DNA from: UMGS172 sp045546915
Lineage (GTDB): Bacteria > Bacillota > Clostridia > Oscillospirales > Acutalibacteraceae
Direction: 5' to 3'
Length of the DNA stretch: 64,000 nucleotides
Assembly (NCBI GenBank): GCA_045546915.1
Contig: JAZQDU010000027.1
Location: 1-64,000, forward strand
Shown: positions 40,269 through 48,215 of the stretch, one piece after another
Position numbering within the stretch: the first letter of the stretch is position 1
Layout: each line of letters starts with the position of its first letter
The notes under the pieces: generated by a model
Told to the model about the DNA's origin: nothing
What the model saw: only the letters and a program-made list of their open reading frames with translations
Database searches by the model: none
Program-made: the position numbers and the translations under genes

Positions 40269-40892
40269 GTGAGTGATATAAATTGCTTTCTTTTCGACGG
40301 TTTAACTTTAAATCAAACAGAAAATATAAAAAATATGCTGGGTTTACCGGTTGAGGTGCCTAAAGGTAACGAACTTTACAAAAACGGTCAGATTTGCATA
40401 CTTAAAAAAGGCTCTGCCACTATACGCCGATTATCAAGTGGCCACCCTGTTACGGTACGCACCGCAAAATGCGGAGAAGTTTTTGGAGTTGCCTCGGTTT
40501 TCGGCGAATGTGAACAAAGCCTCAGCAGTATAATCGCAAATGACACCTGTACTGTTTATTACCTCAATGAAGAACTGTTGAAAAAACTAATATCAGACTA
40601 TCCCATAATAGGTATTAATTACATATCATTTCTTACCGACCGAATACGGTTTCTTAATAAAAGAATCGACACTTTTTCGGCAGATAACACCGAAAGCCGA
40701 GTTTATGAATTCTTTTTATCTCAAGCCGACAATAACGGTAAGGTGGTTCTTAATTTTGGCATGGCTGAACTATCCCGAAGGCTCAACATCGGTCGAACAA
40801 GCCTTTACAGAAGCATTGAAACATTGGAAAAAAGCGGTTTAATCACCCGCAATAAAAATACTGTTGAAATTTTAAAAGGAGAAAAATTATGA
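40269..40892 (+). CDS. Crp/Fnr family transcriptional regulator
   Basis: The protein (about 207 residues) has a cyclic-nucleotide-binding-like beta roll: LYKNGQICILKKGSATI, GEVFGVASVFGE. A dimer helix and a C-terminal winged helix follow (MAELSRRLNIGRTSLYRSIE). No FeS cysteines are seen at the N-terminus. The start is unclear. ATG at 40239 is nearly leaderless from the promoter. The strong GGAGG at 40265-40269 runs into an in-frame GTG at 40269-40271, which is too close, and no other normal start codon follows until 40335. It overlaps the transporter lipoprotein gene by ATGA, so it probably controls the transporter. Confidence 0.88.
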   Translation: MSDINCFLFDGLTLNQTENIKNMLGLPVEVPKGNELYKNGQICILKKGSATIRRLSSGHPVTVRTAKCGEVFGVASVFGECEQSLSSIIANDTCTVYYLNEELLKKLISDYPIIGINYISFLTDRIRFLNKRIDTFSADNTESRVYEFFLSQADNNGKVVLNFGMAELSRRLNIGRTSLYRSIETLEKSGLITRNKNTVEILKGEKL

Positions 40893-41890
40893 AAAAATCA
40901 CTTGCTTTAATCTCACTCGTTTTGTGCCTTGTTTTGGCACTTTCTCTTACCGCATGCGGTGAAAAAAACGAATCGGCACCCGACAATCAAGAATACACCG
41001 CCGTTAATATGACTGTAGCATGCATGACCGGTCCCACCGGCATGGGAATGGCAAAACTTATGGCTGACAGCGATGCCGACGCAACCGCCAACAACTACAC
41101 ATTTGAAGTACAGGCAGCCGCAACCGAGATTACCCCTAAATTTATAAAGGGTGAAATCAACATAGCATCGGTTCCCACCAATGTTGCCGCTACGCTTTAT
41201 AACAAAACAAACGGCAAAGTAAGAATTCTTGCCGTAAACACCTACGGCGTATTGTCGATTCTCGAAAAAGGCAACAGCATAACCTCTATCGAGGACCTCA
41301 AAGGTAAAACCGTTTATTCAACCGGCAAAGGGCAAAATCCTGAGTATATCATCAAATATATTTTGACCGAAAACGGAATTGACCCTGAAAAAGACCTCAC
41401 TTTAAACTTTGTTTCTTCTGACGATTTAAAAGCAAAACTCATTAGCGGCGAAGCCGAGGTTGCCATGGCACCCGAACCGCTTGCAACCGCCGTTATGGTA
41501 CAAAATAAAAATTTAAACAGAGTTTTAAGCATAAATGACGAATGGTCAAAGGTATCCGACAATCAACTTATGATGGGTTGCGTTATTGCACTTGATTCTT
41601 ACGTTGAGCAAAACAAAGATGCCGTTGAAAAGTTCCTTGAAGAATACTCCGCTTCAATCAAATTTGCCGCCGAAAACAACGATGCAGTCGCAGAATACTG
41701 TGCACAGTACGGCATTTCGCCCTCTGCTGCCATTGCCAAAAAATCACTTCCCACCTGCAATCTTTGTTATGTAACCGGCAGCCAGATGAAACAGGCAGTA
41801 AGTGCCTACTTCTCGGTGCTTTTTGCAGCCGACCCCACTTCTATCGGAGGAGCGATGCCCCTTGATAATTTCTACTACAAAGCCGATTAA
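40889..41890 (+). CDS. NitT/TauT-type ABC transporter substrate-binding lipoprotein
   Basis: This is a 333-residue lipoprotein with signal MKKSLALISLVLCLVLALSL and lipobox LTAC (Cys23). The mature part follows the SsuA/THI5-like fold: MTVACMTGPTGMGMAKLM, then GEINIASVPTNVAATLYN, SIEDLKGKTVYSTGKG and the EVAMAPEPLATAV segment. Ligands of the class include nitrate, sulfonates, thiamine precursors and riboflavin precursors; which applies is unknown. It overlaps the permease gene by 29 bases. Confidence 0.92.
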   Translation: MKKSLALISLVLCLVLALSLTACGEKNESAPDNQEYTAVNMTVACMTGPTGMGMAKLMADSDADATANNYTFEVQAAATEITPKFIKGEINIASVPTNVAATLYNKTNGKVRILAVNTYGVLSILEKGNSITSIEDLKGKTVYSTGKGQNPEYIIKYILTENGIDPEKDLTLNFVSSDDLKAKLISGEAEVAMAPEPLATAVMVQNKNLNRVLSINDEWSKVSDNQLMMGCVIALDSYVEQNKDAVEKFLEEYSASIKFAAENNDAVAEYCAQYGISPSAAIAKKSLPTCNLCYVTGSQMKQAVSAYFSVLFAADPTSIGGAMPLDNFYYKAD

Positions 41891-42659
41891 AATTTTAAAG
41901 AAAACAATAATAAGTATATTAGTAGCAGCCTTCTGGATATTTATCTGGGAGGCTACTTCCCGAATTGTCAGTCGCGACAATGAACTTATGCTTTTAATAC
42001 TGCCAAGCCCTTTTACAGTGTTTGACAGATGGCTTGCTATCGCCTTTACCAAACCCTATCTTACCGCCGTAGGCTCCAGTCTTGTGCGCATAATTTCAGG
42101 ATTTTTGTTAGGTGTACTAGCAGGAATATTCCTTGGTATTACCACCCATTGTATAAAAACTGCCGACATCATTTTTTCACCCATAATAAAAATGATTCGT
42201 GCTATCCCCGTCGTTGCAATATCAATTTTACTTTTCTTGTTCTTTGAGAGCGACACTTTACCTGTTTGCATTGTTTGTCTTATGGTTATGCCCGTAATTT
42301 GGCAAACTGTTTACGATGGGTTAAATACTCCCGATAAAAAACTTATGGAAATGGCCAAAGTTTTCGAACTTGGCACTATAAAGACCTTTTTTTACATAAA
42401 AGTACCCGGTATATCTTACGCATTGATATCATCATCTGTAAACGCATTGGGACTTGCTTGGAAATCGGGAATTGCCGCTGAAGTGATTTCCCTGCCAAAA
42501 AAATCGTTAGGTACTGCCCTTTGGCAAAGCAAAGGCAGTATTGAGTTTGCCGAGGTTTATGCCGTAACACTTACGGTAGTAATTTTAAGTATCGTAATTG
42601 AGTTTTTATTAAAATCACTTATCGGTGCAATGCTTAAAAAGGCAGGTGACGTAAAATGA
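41862..42659 (+). CDS. NitT/TauT-type ABC transporter permease
   Basis: This integral membrane protein has about six segments and the cytosolic EAA-like loop (MEMAKVFELGTIKTFFYIKV) that docks the ATPase. The frame is open from 41802, but the ribosome binding site GGAGG at 41847-41850 points to the TTG at 41862, giving 265 residues. The start therefore lies within the lipoprotein gene, implying coupling. It overlaps the ATPase gene by ATGA. Confidence 0.9.
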   Translation: MIISTTKPIKILKKTIISILVAAFWIFIWEATSRIVSRDNELMLLILPSPFTVFDRWLAIAFTKPYLTAVGSSLVRIISGFLLGVLAGIFLGITTHCIKTADIIFSPIIKMIRAIPVVAISILLFLFFESDTLPVCIVCLMVMPVIWQTVYDGLNTPDKKLMEMAKVFELGTIKTFFYIKVPGISYALISSSVNALGLAWKSGIAAEVISLPKKSLGTALWQSKGSIEFAEVYAVTLTVVILSIVIEFLLKSLIGAMLKKAGDVK

Positions 42660-43225
42660 TAAAACTTGAAAATGTAAGTTTTTCATACGGTGACCTGCAA
42701 ATATTAAAGAATTTCAACCTTACTGTCGAAAACGGTGAATGTGTAAACCTTAAAGCACCGTCCGGTGGAGGAAAAACCACCGTTTTCAGACTCATAGCAG
42801 GTCTCGAAACGCCTCAAAACGGCGAAATAATAGCGCCGAAAAAACTGTCTGTAGTATTTCAGGAAAACCGCCTTATCGGTAAACTCAGTCTTAAACGTAA
42901 TGTCACCCTTGCCTTACCGAATAACAATCACCAAAAAGCAATTGAACTTTTAACCGAAGTAGGGCTCGGCGATTTTTTAAATACCCCAGTTAACCGTCTT
43001 AGCGGCGGTATGAAACGCCGTGCAGCAATTGTTCGAGCCGTTGCATTTTGCGGTGACGCTCTGCTTTTAGACGAGCCGTTTAACGGTATTGACAGCGATA
43101 TGAAAATAATAGTCGCCAACATAATAAAACGTGAGGTATTAAATAAAAACATTCCAGTAATCATCTCGACCCATATAGAAGAAGACGCACTGTTATTAAA
43201 CGCAAAAACGGTTCATTTAAAATAA
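42656..43225 (+). CDS. NitT/TauT-type ABC transporter ATP-binding protein, short form
   Basis: All ATPase motifs are intact: Walker A APSGGGKTT, Q-loop VVFQENRLIG, signature LSGGMKRRAAIVRA, Walker B ALLLDEPFNGID and the switch His in IISTHIEED. At 189 residues it is 50-60 shorter than typical SsuB/TauB proteins and stops soon after the H-loop, so the C-terminal helices are missing. The end is a clean TAA followed by a terminator, so it looks native rather than broken. Confidence 0.92.
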   Translation: MIKLENVSFSYGDLQILKNFNLTVENGECVNLKAPSGGGKTTVFRLIAGLETPQNGEIIAPKKLSVVFQENRLIGKLSLKRNVTLALPNNNHQKAIELLTEVGLGDFLNTPVNRLSGGMKRRAAIVRAVAFCGDALLLDEPFNGIDSDMKIIVANIIKREVLNKNIPVIISTHIEEDALLLNAKTVHLK

Positions 43226-43243
43226 ACTTTTCCTTCAACTTAC

Positions 43244-43286
43244 AAAAAGACCGTTACTTTCGTTATGAAAGTAACGGTCTTTTTTT
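43244..43286. terminator. Bidirectional terminator between the ABC operon and tRNA-Ala
   Basis: A perfect 13-bp stem (43249-43261 with 43267-43279, loop GTTAT) has seven T on the plus strand and five T on the minus strand. Its T-run ends at the last base of the encoded tRNA CCA. Confidence 0.92.
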
Positions 43287-43361
43287 GGTGGAGACGAAGA
43301 GGATTGAACTCTCGACCTTACGGATGCGAACCGTACGCTCTCCCAGCTGAGCTACGCCCCC
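43286..43361 (-). tRNA. tRNA-Ala (anticodon CGC), CCA encoded
   Basis: The minus strand folds into a full cloverleaf of 76 nt: acceptor GGGGGCG with CGTCTCC, D-arm GCTC/GAGC, anticodon arm TACGG-TTCGCAT-CCGTA, and T-arm GAGAG-TTCAATC-CTCTT, followed by A-CCA. The anticodon CGC reads GCG. The acceptor has a G3-U70 pair, the key alanine identity element, which supports the assignment. Confidence 0.96.
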
Positions 43362-43364
43362 AAG

Positions 43365-43387
43365 AGCGTGTATAACACGCTTTTTTT
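43365..43387 (+). terminator. Hairpin between the XRE gene and the tRNA
   Basis: A 6-bp stem (AGCGTG with CACGCT, 5-base loop) is followed on the plus strand by seven T. On the minus strand, the sense of both neighbours, the U-run is poor, so the XRE transcript could read through into the tRNA. Confidence 0.55.
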
Positions 43388-43390
43388 AAT

Positions 43391-44023
43391 TTATTTTTTC
43401 TTTTTACTATCTCTAAACGGCATTTTGCGTTTAACCTTTATGCCCGACCACATAGCAATAATTGCCTGAGCAGGAATACCAATAAAAAACAATGTCCAAA
43501 CATTGATTGAAAAAGCATGAAACGTCAAAACAACCGATGCCAAAACTGTCCACATAAGAATAGTGATAATAAGAAAATTTCTACGTCTGTTAAACCAAAT
43601 AGAATTAAACACCAACCACACAACCACCGAAACCGGAACAGCATAAACAAACGATAATATAGCAAGTTTGCCAAAGCTTGTAACAAGGTCAGCATTAATA
43701 TAAGCCACCGTGGCAATAAACCATACAAGCAAAATGCTGATTCCCGTTATGAGTGAACGGTTACGCACCTTGCGGCGGCTTGCCTTTTTCCTCAAAACAT
43801 TAGGGTCGTCATGTTCCTCGGTTATAAGATAATCTATCGTAACACCGAACATATCCGCTATTGCTTTTAAAACAGCAACATCAGGCACCGACTCTGCCCT
43901 CTCCCACTTTGAAACTGCCTTATCGGAGTAATTCAGTTTTTGAGCCAAGTCAGCCTGAGTCATATTTTTGGTTTTACGCAGTTCAGACAGATTATGCGCT
44001 ATTGCTTTTCTTATTTTCTCCAA
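43391..44023 (-). CDS. XRE-family regulator with C-terminal membrane domain
   Basis: The first ~70 residues are a Cro/CI-type helix-turn-helix (LSELRKTKNMTQADLAQKLN, YSDKAVSKWERAESVPDVAV). A basic linker and three or four membrane segments follow (from about 95: LITGISILLVWFIATVAYI and onward). The -10 element of the promoter overlaps an ATG at 44053, so I take the TTG at 44021-44023, with GGAGG 7 bases upstream, as the start (210 residues). A membrane-tethered DNA-binding protein of this kind may sense the envelope. Repeated CTCTACCG-type sites in its promoter suggest autoregulation. Confidence 0.85.
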   Translation of the reverse strand: MEKIRKAIAHNLSELRKTKNMTQADLAQKLNYSDKAVSKWERAESVPDVAVLKAIADMFGVTIDYLITEEHDDPNVLRKKASRRKVRNRSLITGISILLVWFIATVAYINADLVTSFGKLAILSFVYAVPVSVVVWLVFNSIWFNRRRNFLIITILMWTVLASVVLTFHAFSINVWTLFFIGIPAQAIIAMWSGIKVKRKMPFRDSKKKK

Positions 44024-44051
44024 AACGGCACCTCCAAATCTTATTTTGTTC

Positions 44052-44080
44052 ATTATAGCACAACTCTACAGTAAATTCAA
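44052..44080 (-). promoter_or_regulatory. SigA promoter of the XRE regulator gene
   Basis: TTGAAT (44075-44080) and TATAAT (44052-44057) are 17 bases apart on the minus strand. A CTCTACAG-type site falls inside the spacer. Confidence 0.85.
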
Positions 44081-44146
44081 GACCGTATTTTTGCTCTCTA
44101 CCGGCAGTAGATTTGTCGAATTTCGCCTCTACCGCACGGTAGAATT
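44064..44146. promoter_or_regulatory. Three phased CTCTACCG-type repeats (putative XRE operators)
   Basis: Copies start at 44064 (CTCTACAGTAAATT), 44096 (CTCTACCGGCAGTAGATTT) and 44127 (CTCTACCGCACGGTAGAATT). The second and third are inverted repeats of CTACNG/CNGTAG. Starts are 32 and 31 bases apart, close to three helical turns, so bound proteins would line up on one face. The first copy covers the XRE promoter spacer. Confidence 0.6.
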
Positions 44147-44164
44147 GCTGTTTACAGCGTTTTT

Positions 44165-44207
44165 ACAACAGTTTAGTGACTAAACCCGCCATCTGTTGTA
44201 GTATAAT
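44165..44207 (+). promoter_or_regulatory. Nested inverted repeats and -10 element before the DegV gene
   Basis: GTTTAGTGACTAAAC (44171-44185) is a perfect 7-1-7 palindrome, flanked by ACAACAG (44165-44171) and CTGTTGT (44193-44199). TATAAT follows at 44202-44207, but no good -35 lies 17 bases before it, which suggests an activated or repressed promoter. Confidence 0.5.
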
Positions 44208-44234
44208 ACTATCAAAGGATTTTCGGAGGAAATT

Positions 44235-45098
44235 ATGAGCAATTTTATTATTTTTACTGATTCAGCTTGCGATATCAAGCCGGAGATACTTAACTCTTGG
44301 GGTGTTAAATTTGCAAAACTCAGTTTTACGTTTGACACCGATGGAATCATACTTACCGATGACTTTATTGAGTCCAAGACGTTTTATAACCGCATGCGTG
44401 ACGGTGAGGTTGCAAAAACCTCGGCAGTTAATATTGAATCATTCAAAGACGTTTTCAAACCCGAAATTGAAAACGGCAACGACATATTATATATAGGTTT
44501 CTCATCGGGACTCAGCACCACATTTAACTCAGGCCGTATAGCATTAGAAGAATTATCTGCAGAGTACCCCGACCGCAAACTCATTGCCGTCGACTCACTT
44601 TCGGCATCGGCAGGTCAAGGTCTTCTTGTTAAACTTGCCGTAGACCAGAAAACGGCAGGTAAAAACATCACAGAGGTAGCAGAGTTTGTAGAAAATAACC
44701 GTCTTAACCTTTGCCATTGGTTCACGGTTGACGACCTTGTCTACTTAAAACGCGGTGGCAGAGTAAGTCCTGCTGTGGCTTTTGTCGGCGGTCTTTTAGG
44801 AATAAAACCCATAATGCACGTGGATAACGAAGGTCATCTTATAAAGGTAGGAACAGTAAGAGGTCGCAAGGCGGCAATCAAAGCCATTGCCGATAAATTT
44901 AGCGAGACCGCACTTGACACACAAGGCAAAACGTTCATCTCTCATGGTGATTGCATTGAGGATGCAAACGAAATAGCCAAAATTATAAAAGCCGAACACG
45001 GCATAGATGTAGAGATTATTACCGACGTCGGTGCGGTAATTGGCTCACATTCAGGCCCCGGCACCTTGGCATTTTTCTTCTTAGGAAAGGAAAGATGA
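44235..45098 (+). CDS. DegV family fatty-acid-binding protein
   Basis: DegV (FakB-like) proteins bind a fatty acid and present it to a kinase for phospholipid synthesis. The 287 residues have the family landmarks: FTDSACDIKPEIL, KTSAVNIESF, LYIGFSSGLSTTFNSG, VDSLSASAGQGLLV and YLKRGGRVSPAVAFVGGLLG. Paired with TrhA/hemolysin III in one transcript, it may relate to membrane lipid handling. It overlaps the next gene by ATGA. Confidence 0.94.
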   Translation: MSNFIIFTDSACDIKPEILNSWGVKFAKLSFTFDTDGIILTDDFIESKTFYNRMRDGEVAKTSAVNIESFKDVFKPEIENGNDILYIGFSSGLSTTFNSGRIALEELSAEYPDRKLIAVDSLSASAGQGLLVKLAVDQKTAGKNITEVAEFVENNRLNLCHWFTVDDLVYLKRGGRVSPAVAFVGGLLGIKPIMHVDNEGHLIKVGTVRGRKAAIKAIADKFSETALDTQGKTFISHGDCIEDANEIAKIIKAEHGIDVEIITDVGAVIGSHSGPGTLAFFFLGKER

Positions 45099-45772
45099 TT
45101 TTGGAACGAACCAAACTCTGTGACCGCAAACTCCCCTCCTATACACGCGGTGAAGAACTTTTTAATATGATTTCTCACATCGTAGGAGGCGGACTCGGTG
45201 TAATCGCCCTTACACTTTGCGTTATCGTATCTGCACTACATCACAACCCTTGGGCTGTGGTTGGAAGCGCAATATACGGAGCATCACTTATAACGCTTTA
45301 TTCGATGTCCAGTATCTATCACGGACTAAAACACGAACTGGCTAAGAAGGTTATGCAGGTGCTCGACCACTGTACAATATACTTCCTTATTGCCGGCACC
45401 TATACTCCTATTTTGCTTTGCTCAATAAGGTCATACTCACCCGTCACTGCTTGGGTACTTTTTGGTGTTGTTTGGGGACTTACAGCGCTTGCCACAACCC
45501 TTACCGCCATCGACCTTAAAAAGTATTCGGCATTTTCCATGGTTTGTTATATCGGCATGGGATGGTGCATCGTGTTTGCAGGGAAAATTGCATTAGCCGC
45601 AATTCCGTTTTCAGGACTTATGTATCTGCTCGCAGGCGGTATCTCCTATACCATCGGAGCAGTCCTTTACGGAGTTGGACGTAAACATAAATTTATGCAT
45701 TCCATCTTCCATTTATTTGTCGTTTTAGGAAGCCTGTTGCAATTTATCTGCATACTATTCTTTGTTATATAG
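45095..45772 (+). CDS. Hemolysin III / TrhA family membrane protein
   Basis: This is a 225-residue protein with seven membrane segments of the PAQR/adiponectin-receptor superfamily. The zinc-site residues are present: SSIYHGLKH near the first segments, LDHCTIYFLIAGTYTP, and the C-terminal pair in HKFMHSIFHLFVVLGS. The bacterial members are linked to membrane-lipid homeostasis; the hemolysin name is historical. It ends just before a long bidirectional terminator. Confidence 0.93.
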   Translation: MILERTKLCDRKLPSYTRGEELFNMISHIVGGGLGVIALTLCVIVSALHHNPWAVVGSAIYGASLITLYSMSSIYHGLKHELAKKVMQVLDHCTIYFLIAGTYTPILLCSIRSYSPVTAWVLFGVVWGLTALATTLTAIDLKKYSAFSMVCYIGMGWCIVFAGKIALAAIPFSGLMYLLAGGISYTIGAVLYGVGRKHKFMHSIFHLFVVLGSLLQFICILFFVI

Positions 45773-45780
45773 TCATAATA

Positions 45781-45822
45781 AGAGATAATAAAAACTCCCT
45801 TTCGGGAGTTTTTATTATCTCT
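45781..45822. terminator. 19-bp perfect bidirectional terminator containing a stop codon
   Basis: The stem (45781-45799 with 45804-45822, TTTC loop) is perfect for 19 bp and symmetrical in A/T-rich flanks. On the minus strand its first bases include the last codons and stop (45815-45817) of the glycosyltransferase gene. Confidence 0.9.
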
Positions 45823-46849
45823 TAAATTTTGTAAAAACAGAGGTTGCCCTATGCTTTAAGCAATAAATACCTTTGCAAAAGATTTTAGTTAAAACTACAC
45901 TTTTAAGTTTTGCAACCACAAGACAAATTTTATCAGTTTTGGTTGTTACTTTTGCATTTTTTAAGCAATCTTTAAAAGTATCATCGAAAATAATATCTTT
46001 TATTACGCGTGAGCGTTCTCGGCCGGTCATTTCCTCGACACCGTAGGTACCCGAAATAAAAGAATACATATTTCTTATATGATACAGATAACAATAGCCC
46101 TTTAAGTCATCGTCGGCATCACTGCAAAATTCAAGCAACAAACGATATCGGGCGGTTAAAAACTGTGCTTTTTTAGGCTCAAATTTTCTTGTTATACCTG
46201 CTTTGGGATACTGAATATAATGGTAAAAACACCTGTTTAAAACTGTCAGCCGAGGAGTTATTTCCAAAAACTTAAGATTAAATTCCGTGTCTTCAAAAAT
46301 TTCACCCTCAGGAAATTTTAATGCGTTTTCGACAATCACGCTTCGCTTAAATAACTTATTGCACATGGCGTCGATAAGGTATTTTGATTTAAGTTCAAAA
46401 AACTTATGATAAATTTCCTGCTTAGTTGTGAAAACAGCATCATCTGCCGTAACCTCTACCCTATTTATACCTTTTTTTGTTACTGTTTCGTGAAAATAAC
46501 CGGTCAGCAGCATATCAGAGCCACTTTTGATAATAGCATTATACATCGCATCAAAAGCACCATCGTCGATATAATCATCGGCATCGCAAAAGGTTATAAA
46601 ATCACCTGTTGCCGCCTCTATACCTATATTTCGTGCTCTTGCAACTCCGCCGTTTTTGGTGTCTATTACCTTAACACGGTTATCATCCTTTGAAATTTTT
46701 GTCGCTTCGGTAAGCGTAGTATCGACCGAACCATCATTAACAATAATAAGTTCTAAATCACGAAAAGACTGTGACAATACCGACAGTGCCGCTTTTTTAA
46801 GCGTGTTGGCGGCATTATAAGCACAAATTATTACACTTAAAACAGGCAT
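45815..46849 (-). CDS. Family 2 glycosyltransferase
   Basis: This GT-A enzyme transfers a sugar from a nucleotide donor to a surface polysaccharide. The 344 residues begin with SVIICAYNAANTLKKAALSV and ELIIVNDGSVDTT, and carry the DxD-type motif in ITFCDADDYIDDG. A helical C-terminal part ends in a basic stretch. It lies 1 base after rfbA, so both are probably one transcript. Donor and acceptor are unknown. Confidence 0.92.
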   Translation of the reverse strand: MPVLSVIICAYNAANTLKKAALSVLSQSFRDLELIIVNDGSVDTTLTEATKISKDDNRVKVIDTKNGGVARARNIGIEAATGDFITFCDADDYIDDGAFDAMYNAIIKSGSDMLLTGYFHETVTKKGINRVEVTADDAVFTTKQEIYHKFFELKSKYLIDAMCNKLFKRSVIVENALKFPEGEIFEDTEFNLKFLEITPRLTVLNRCFYHYIQYPKAGITRKFEPKKAQFLTARYRLLLEFCSDADDDLKGYCYLYHIRNMYSFISGTYGVEEMTGRERSRVIKDIIFDDTFKDCLKNAKVTTKTDKICLVVAKLKSVVLTKIFCKGIYCLKHRATSVFTKFKR

Positions 46850-46850
46850 A

Positions 46851-47729
46851 TCAATATTTTATCTTGCCTTCGGCAACATTCTTAAGATGCACACCATAAG
46901 GCGATTTTCCGTATTTTGATGCCGAGGCGATAAGTTTTTCTCTATCAATCCAACCGTTGCGATAAGCAATCTCCTCAATAGCAGAAATTTTAACCGACTG
47001 CCTTGTTTCAATAACCCTGACAAACTCGGTAGCCTCACTCAAAGCATCAACCGTTCCGGTATCAAGCCATGCAAACCCCCGACCCAAAGTCTCAACATTT
47101 AAAGTACCTTCTTCTAAGTACATACGGTTAAGGTCGGTTATCTCCAACTCACCTCTTGCCGAAGGTTTGACCTTTTTTGCCAACTCAACGACACGATTAT
47201 CATAGAAATAAAGACCTGTTACACAATAGTTTGACTTCGGCTTCTGAGGTTTTTCCTCAATAGAAATTGCCTTGCCGTTCTCGTCAAACTCAACTATACC
47301 GAAACGCTCGGGGTCGTTGACGTAGTAACCGAAAACAGTAGCACCCTTTTCGCGTGAAGCAGCCTGTTTAAGCAGATTGCAAAAACCGTTACCGTAGAAG
47401 ATATTGTCACCCAAAACCATAGCACAACTATCCCCTGCAATAAACTCCTCACCAATAAGAAAAGCCTGTGCCAAACCATCCGGAGAGGGTTGAACCTTAT
47501 ATGAAAGATTTATTCCGTAATCCGAGCCATCACCCAAAAGACGTTCGAAATTAGGTAAATCTTTAGGAGTTGAAATAATAAGTATATCCTTAATACCTGC
47601 AAGCATCAGAGTTGATAAAGGATAATATATCATTGGCTTATCATAAACGGGTAACAACTGCTTAGATGTTACCATAGTAAGCGGATAAAGTCTTGTACCC
47701 GAACCGCCTGCAAGAATAATTCCTTTCAT
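46851..47729 (-). CDS. rfbA: Glucose-1-phosphate thymidylyltransferase
   Basis: RfbA makes dTDP-glucose, the first step towards dTDP-L-rhamnose and other dTDP-sugars. From the ATG at 47727-47729 (AAGAGG upstream) it has 292 residues: MKGIILAGGSGTRLYPLTMV, TSKQLLPVYDKPMIYYPLST, VLGDNIFYGNGF and FAWLDTGT are all diagnostic. No rfbB, C or D is seen next to it, so the rest of the pathway must be elsewhere. It heads a two-gene unit with the glycosyltransferase behind a consensus promoter. Confidence 0.96.
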   Translation of the reverse strand: MKGIILAGGSGTRLYPLTMVTSKQLLPVYDKPMIYYPLSTLMLAGIKDILIISTPKDLPNFERLLGDGSDYGINLSYKVQPSPDGLAQAFLIGEEFIAGDSCAMVLGDNIFYGNGFCNLLKQAASREKGATVFGYYVNDPERFGIVEFDENGKAISIEEKPQKPKSNYCVTGLYFYDNRVVELAKKVKPSARGELEITDLNRMYLEEGTLNVETLGRGFAWLDTGTVDALSEATEFVRVIETRQSVKISAIEEIAYRNGWIDREKLIASASKYGKSPYGVHLKNVAEGKIKY

Positions 47730-47774
47730 AAAACATACCTCTTTTCTATTTTTGTATGTAACAAACACACTTAA

Positions 47775-47803
47775 TTATAGCATCATAATATTATTTTTTC
47801 AAG
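47775..47803 (-). promoter_or_regulatory. SigA promoter of rfbA
   Basis: TTGAAA (47798-47803) and TATAAT (47775-47780) are 17 bases apart on the minus strand. Confidence 0.88.
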
Positions 47804-47922
47804 AAATGATTGGTTGAAAATGAAAAATACACAAAATACTGACAAAATATGTCATAAACTATTGTAATTAAAAAAAGAATGTGATATATTTATAATATAA
47901 AATATACTTGGAGGTATTAATA

Positions 47923-48165
47923 ATGGATATGTTAAAAAAGTTTTGGCCCACACCTTTTAAAATTAAGGAGAAAGACGTAGTATCACTTGTTGTTCAGTTG
48001 GTAATTTTCCTCGTTGTTATGGCTGTCTTTGGTGTACTTATTGGCATCTTGGCTAAAATCCCCGTTCTTGGTATTATTTTTGGTCTCATCGGGTCGTTAG
48101 CCGAAATTTACTCACTTGTGGGCATTATCCTTAGTGTACTTATTTTCCTTGGAATTGTAAAATAA
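47923..48165 (+). CDS. Small two-pass membrane protein of unknown function
   Basis: This is an 80-residue protein with a short amphipathic N-terminus (MDMLKKFWPTPFKIKEKD) followed by two hydrophobic helices (VVQLVIFLVVMAVFGVLIG and a Gly-rich second half ending SVLIFLGIVK). The ATG at 47923 has GGAGG 9 bases upstream; an earlier in-frame start has none. A TATAAT lies at 47891, but with a poor -35. It is followed by a strong terminator and is a single gene. No family is recognised. Confidence 0.8.
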   Translation: MDMLKKFWPTPFKIKEKDVVSLVVQLVIFLVVMAVFGVLIGILAKIPVLGIIFGLIGSLAEIYSLVGIILSVLIFLGIVK

Positions 48166-48179
48166 TAAGAAACTTTAAA

Positions 48180-48215
48180 CCACCGTGGGCGTTTGCCCAC
48201 GGTGGTTTTTTTATT
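48180..48215 (+). terminator. Terminator of the 80-residue membrane protein gene
   Basis: A perfect 11-bp G+C-rich stem (48180-48190 with 48195-48205, GTTT loop) followed by seven T on the plus strand. Confidence 0.93.

Noticed and set aside
43365..43387. Hairpin with T-run considered as the XRE gene terminator
   Set aside because: The T-run is on the plus strand, while the XRE gene and the tRNA are read from the minus strand.
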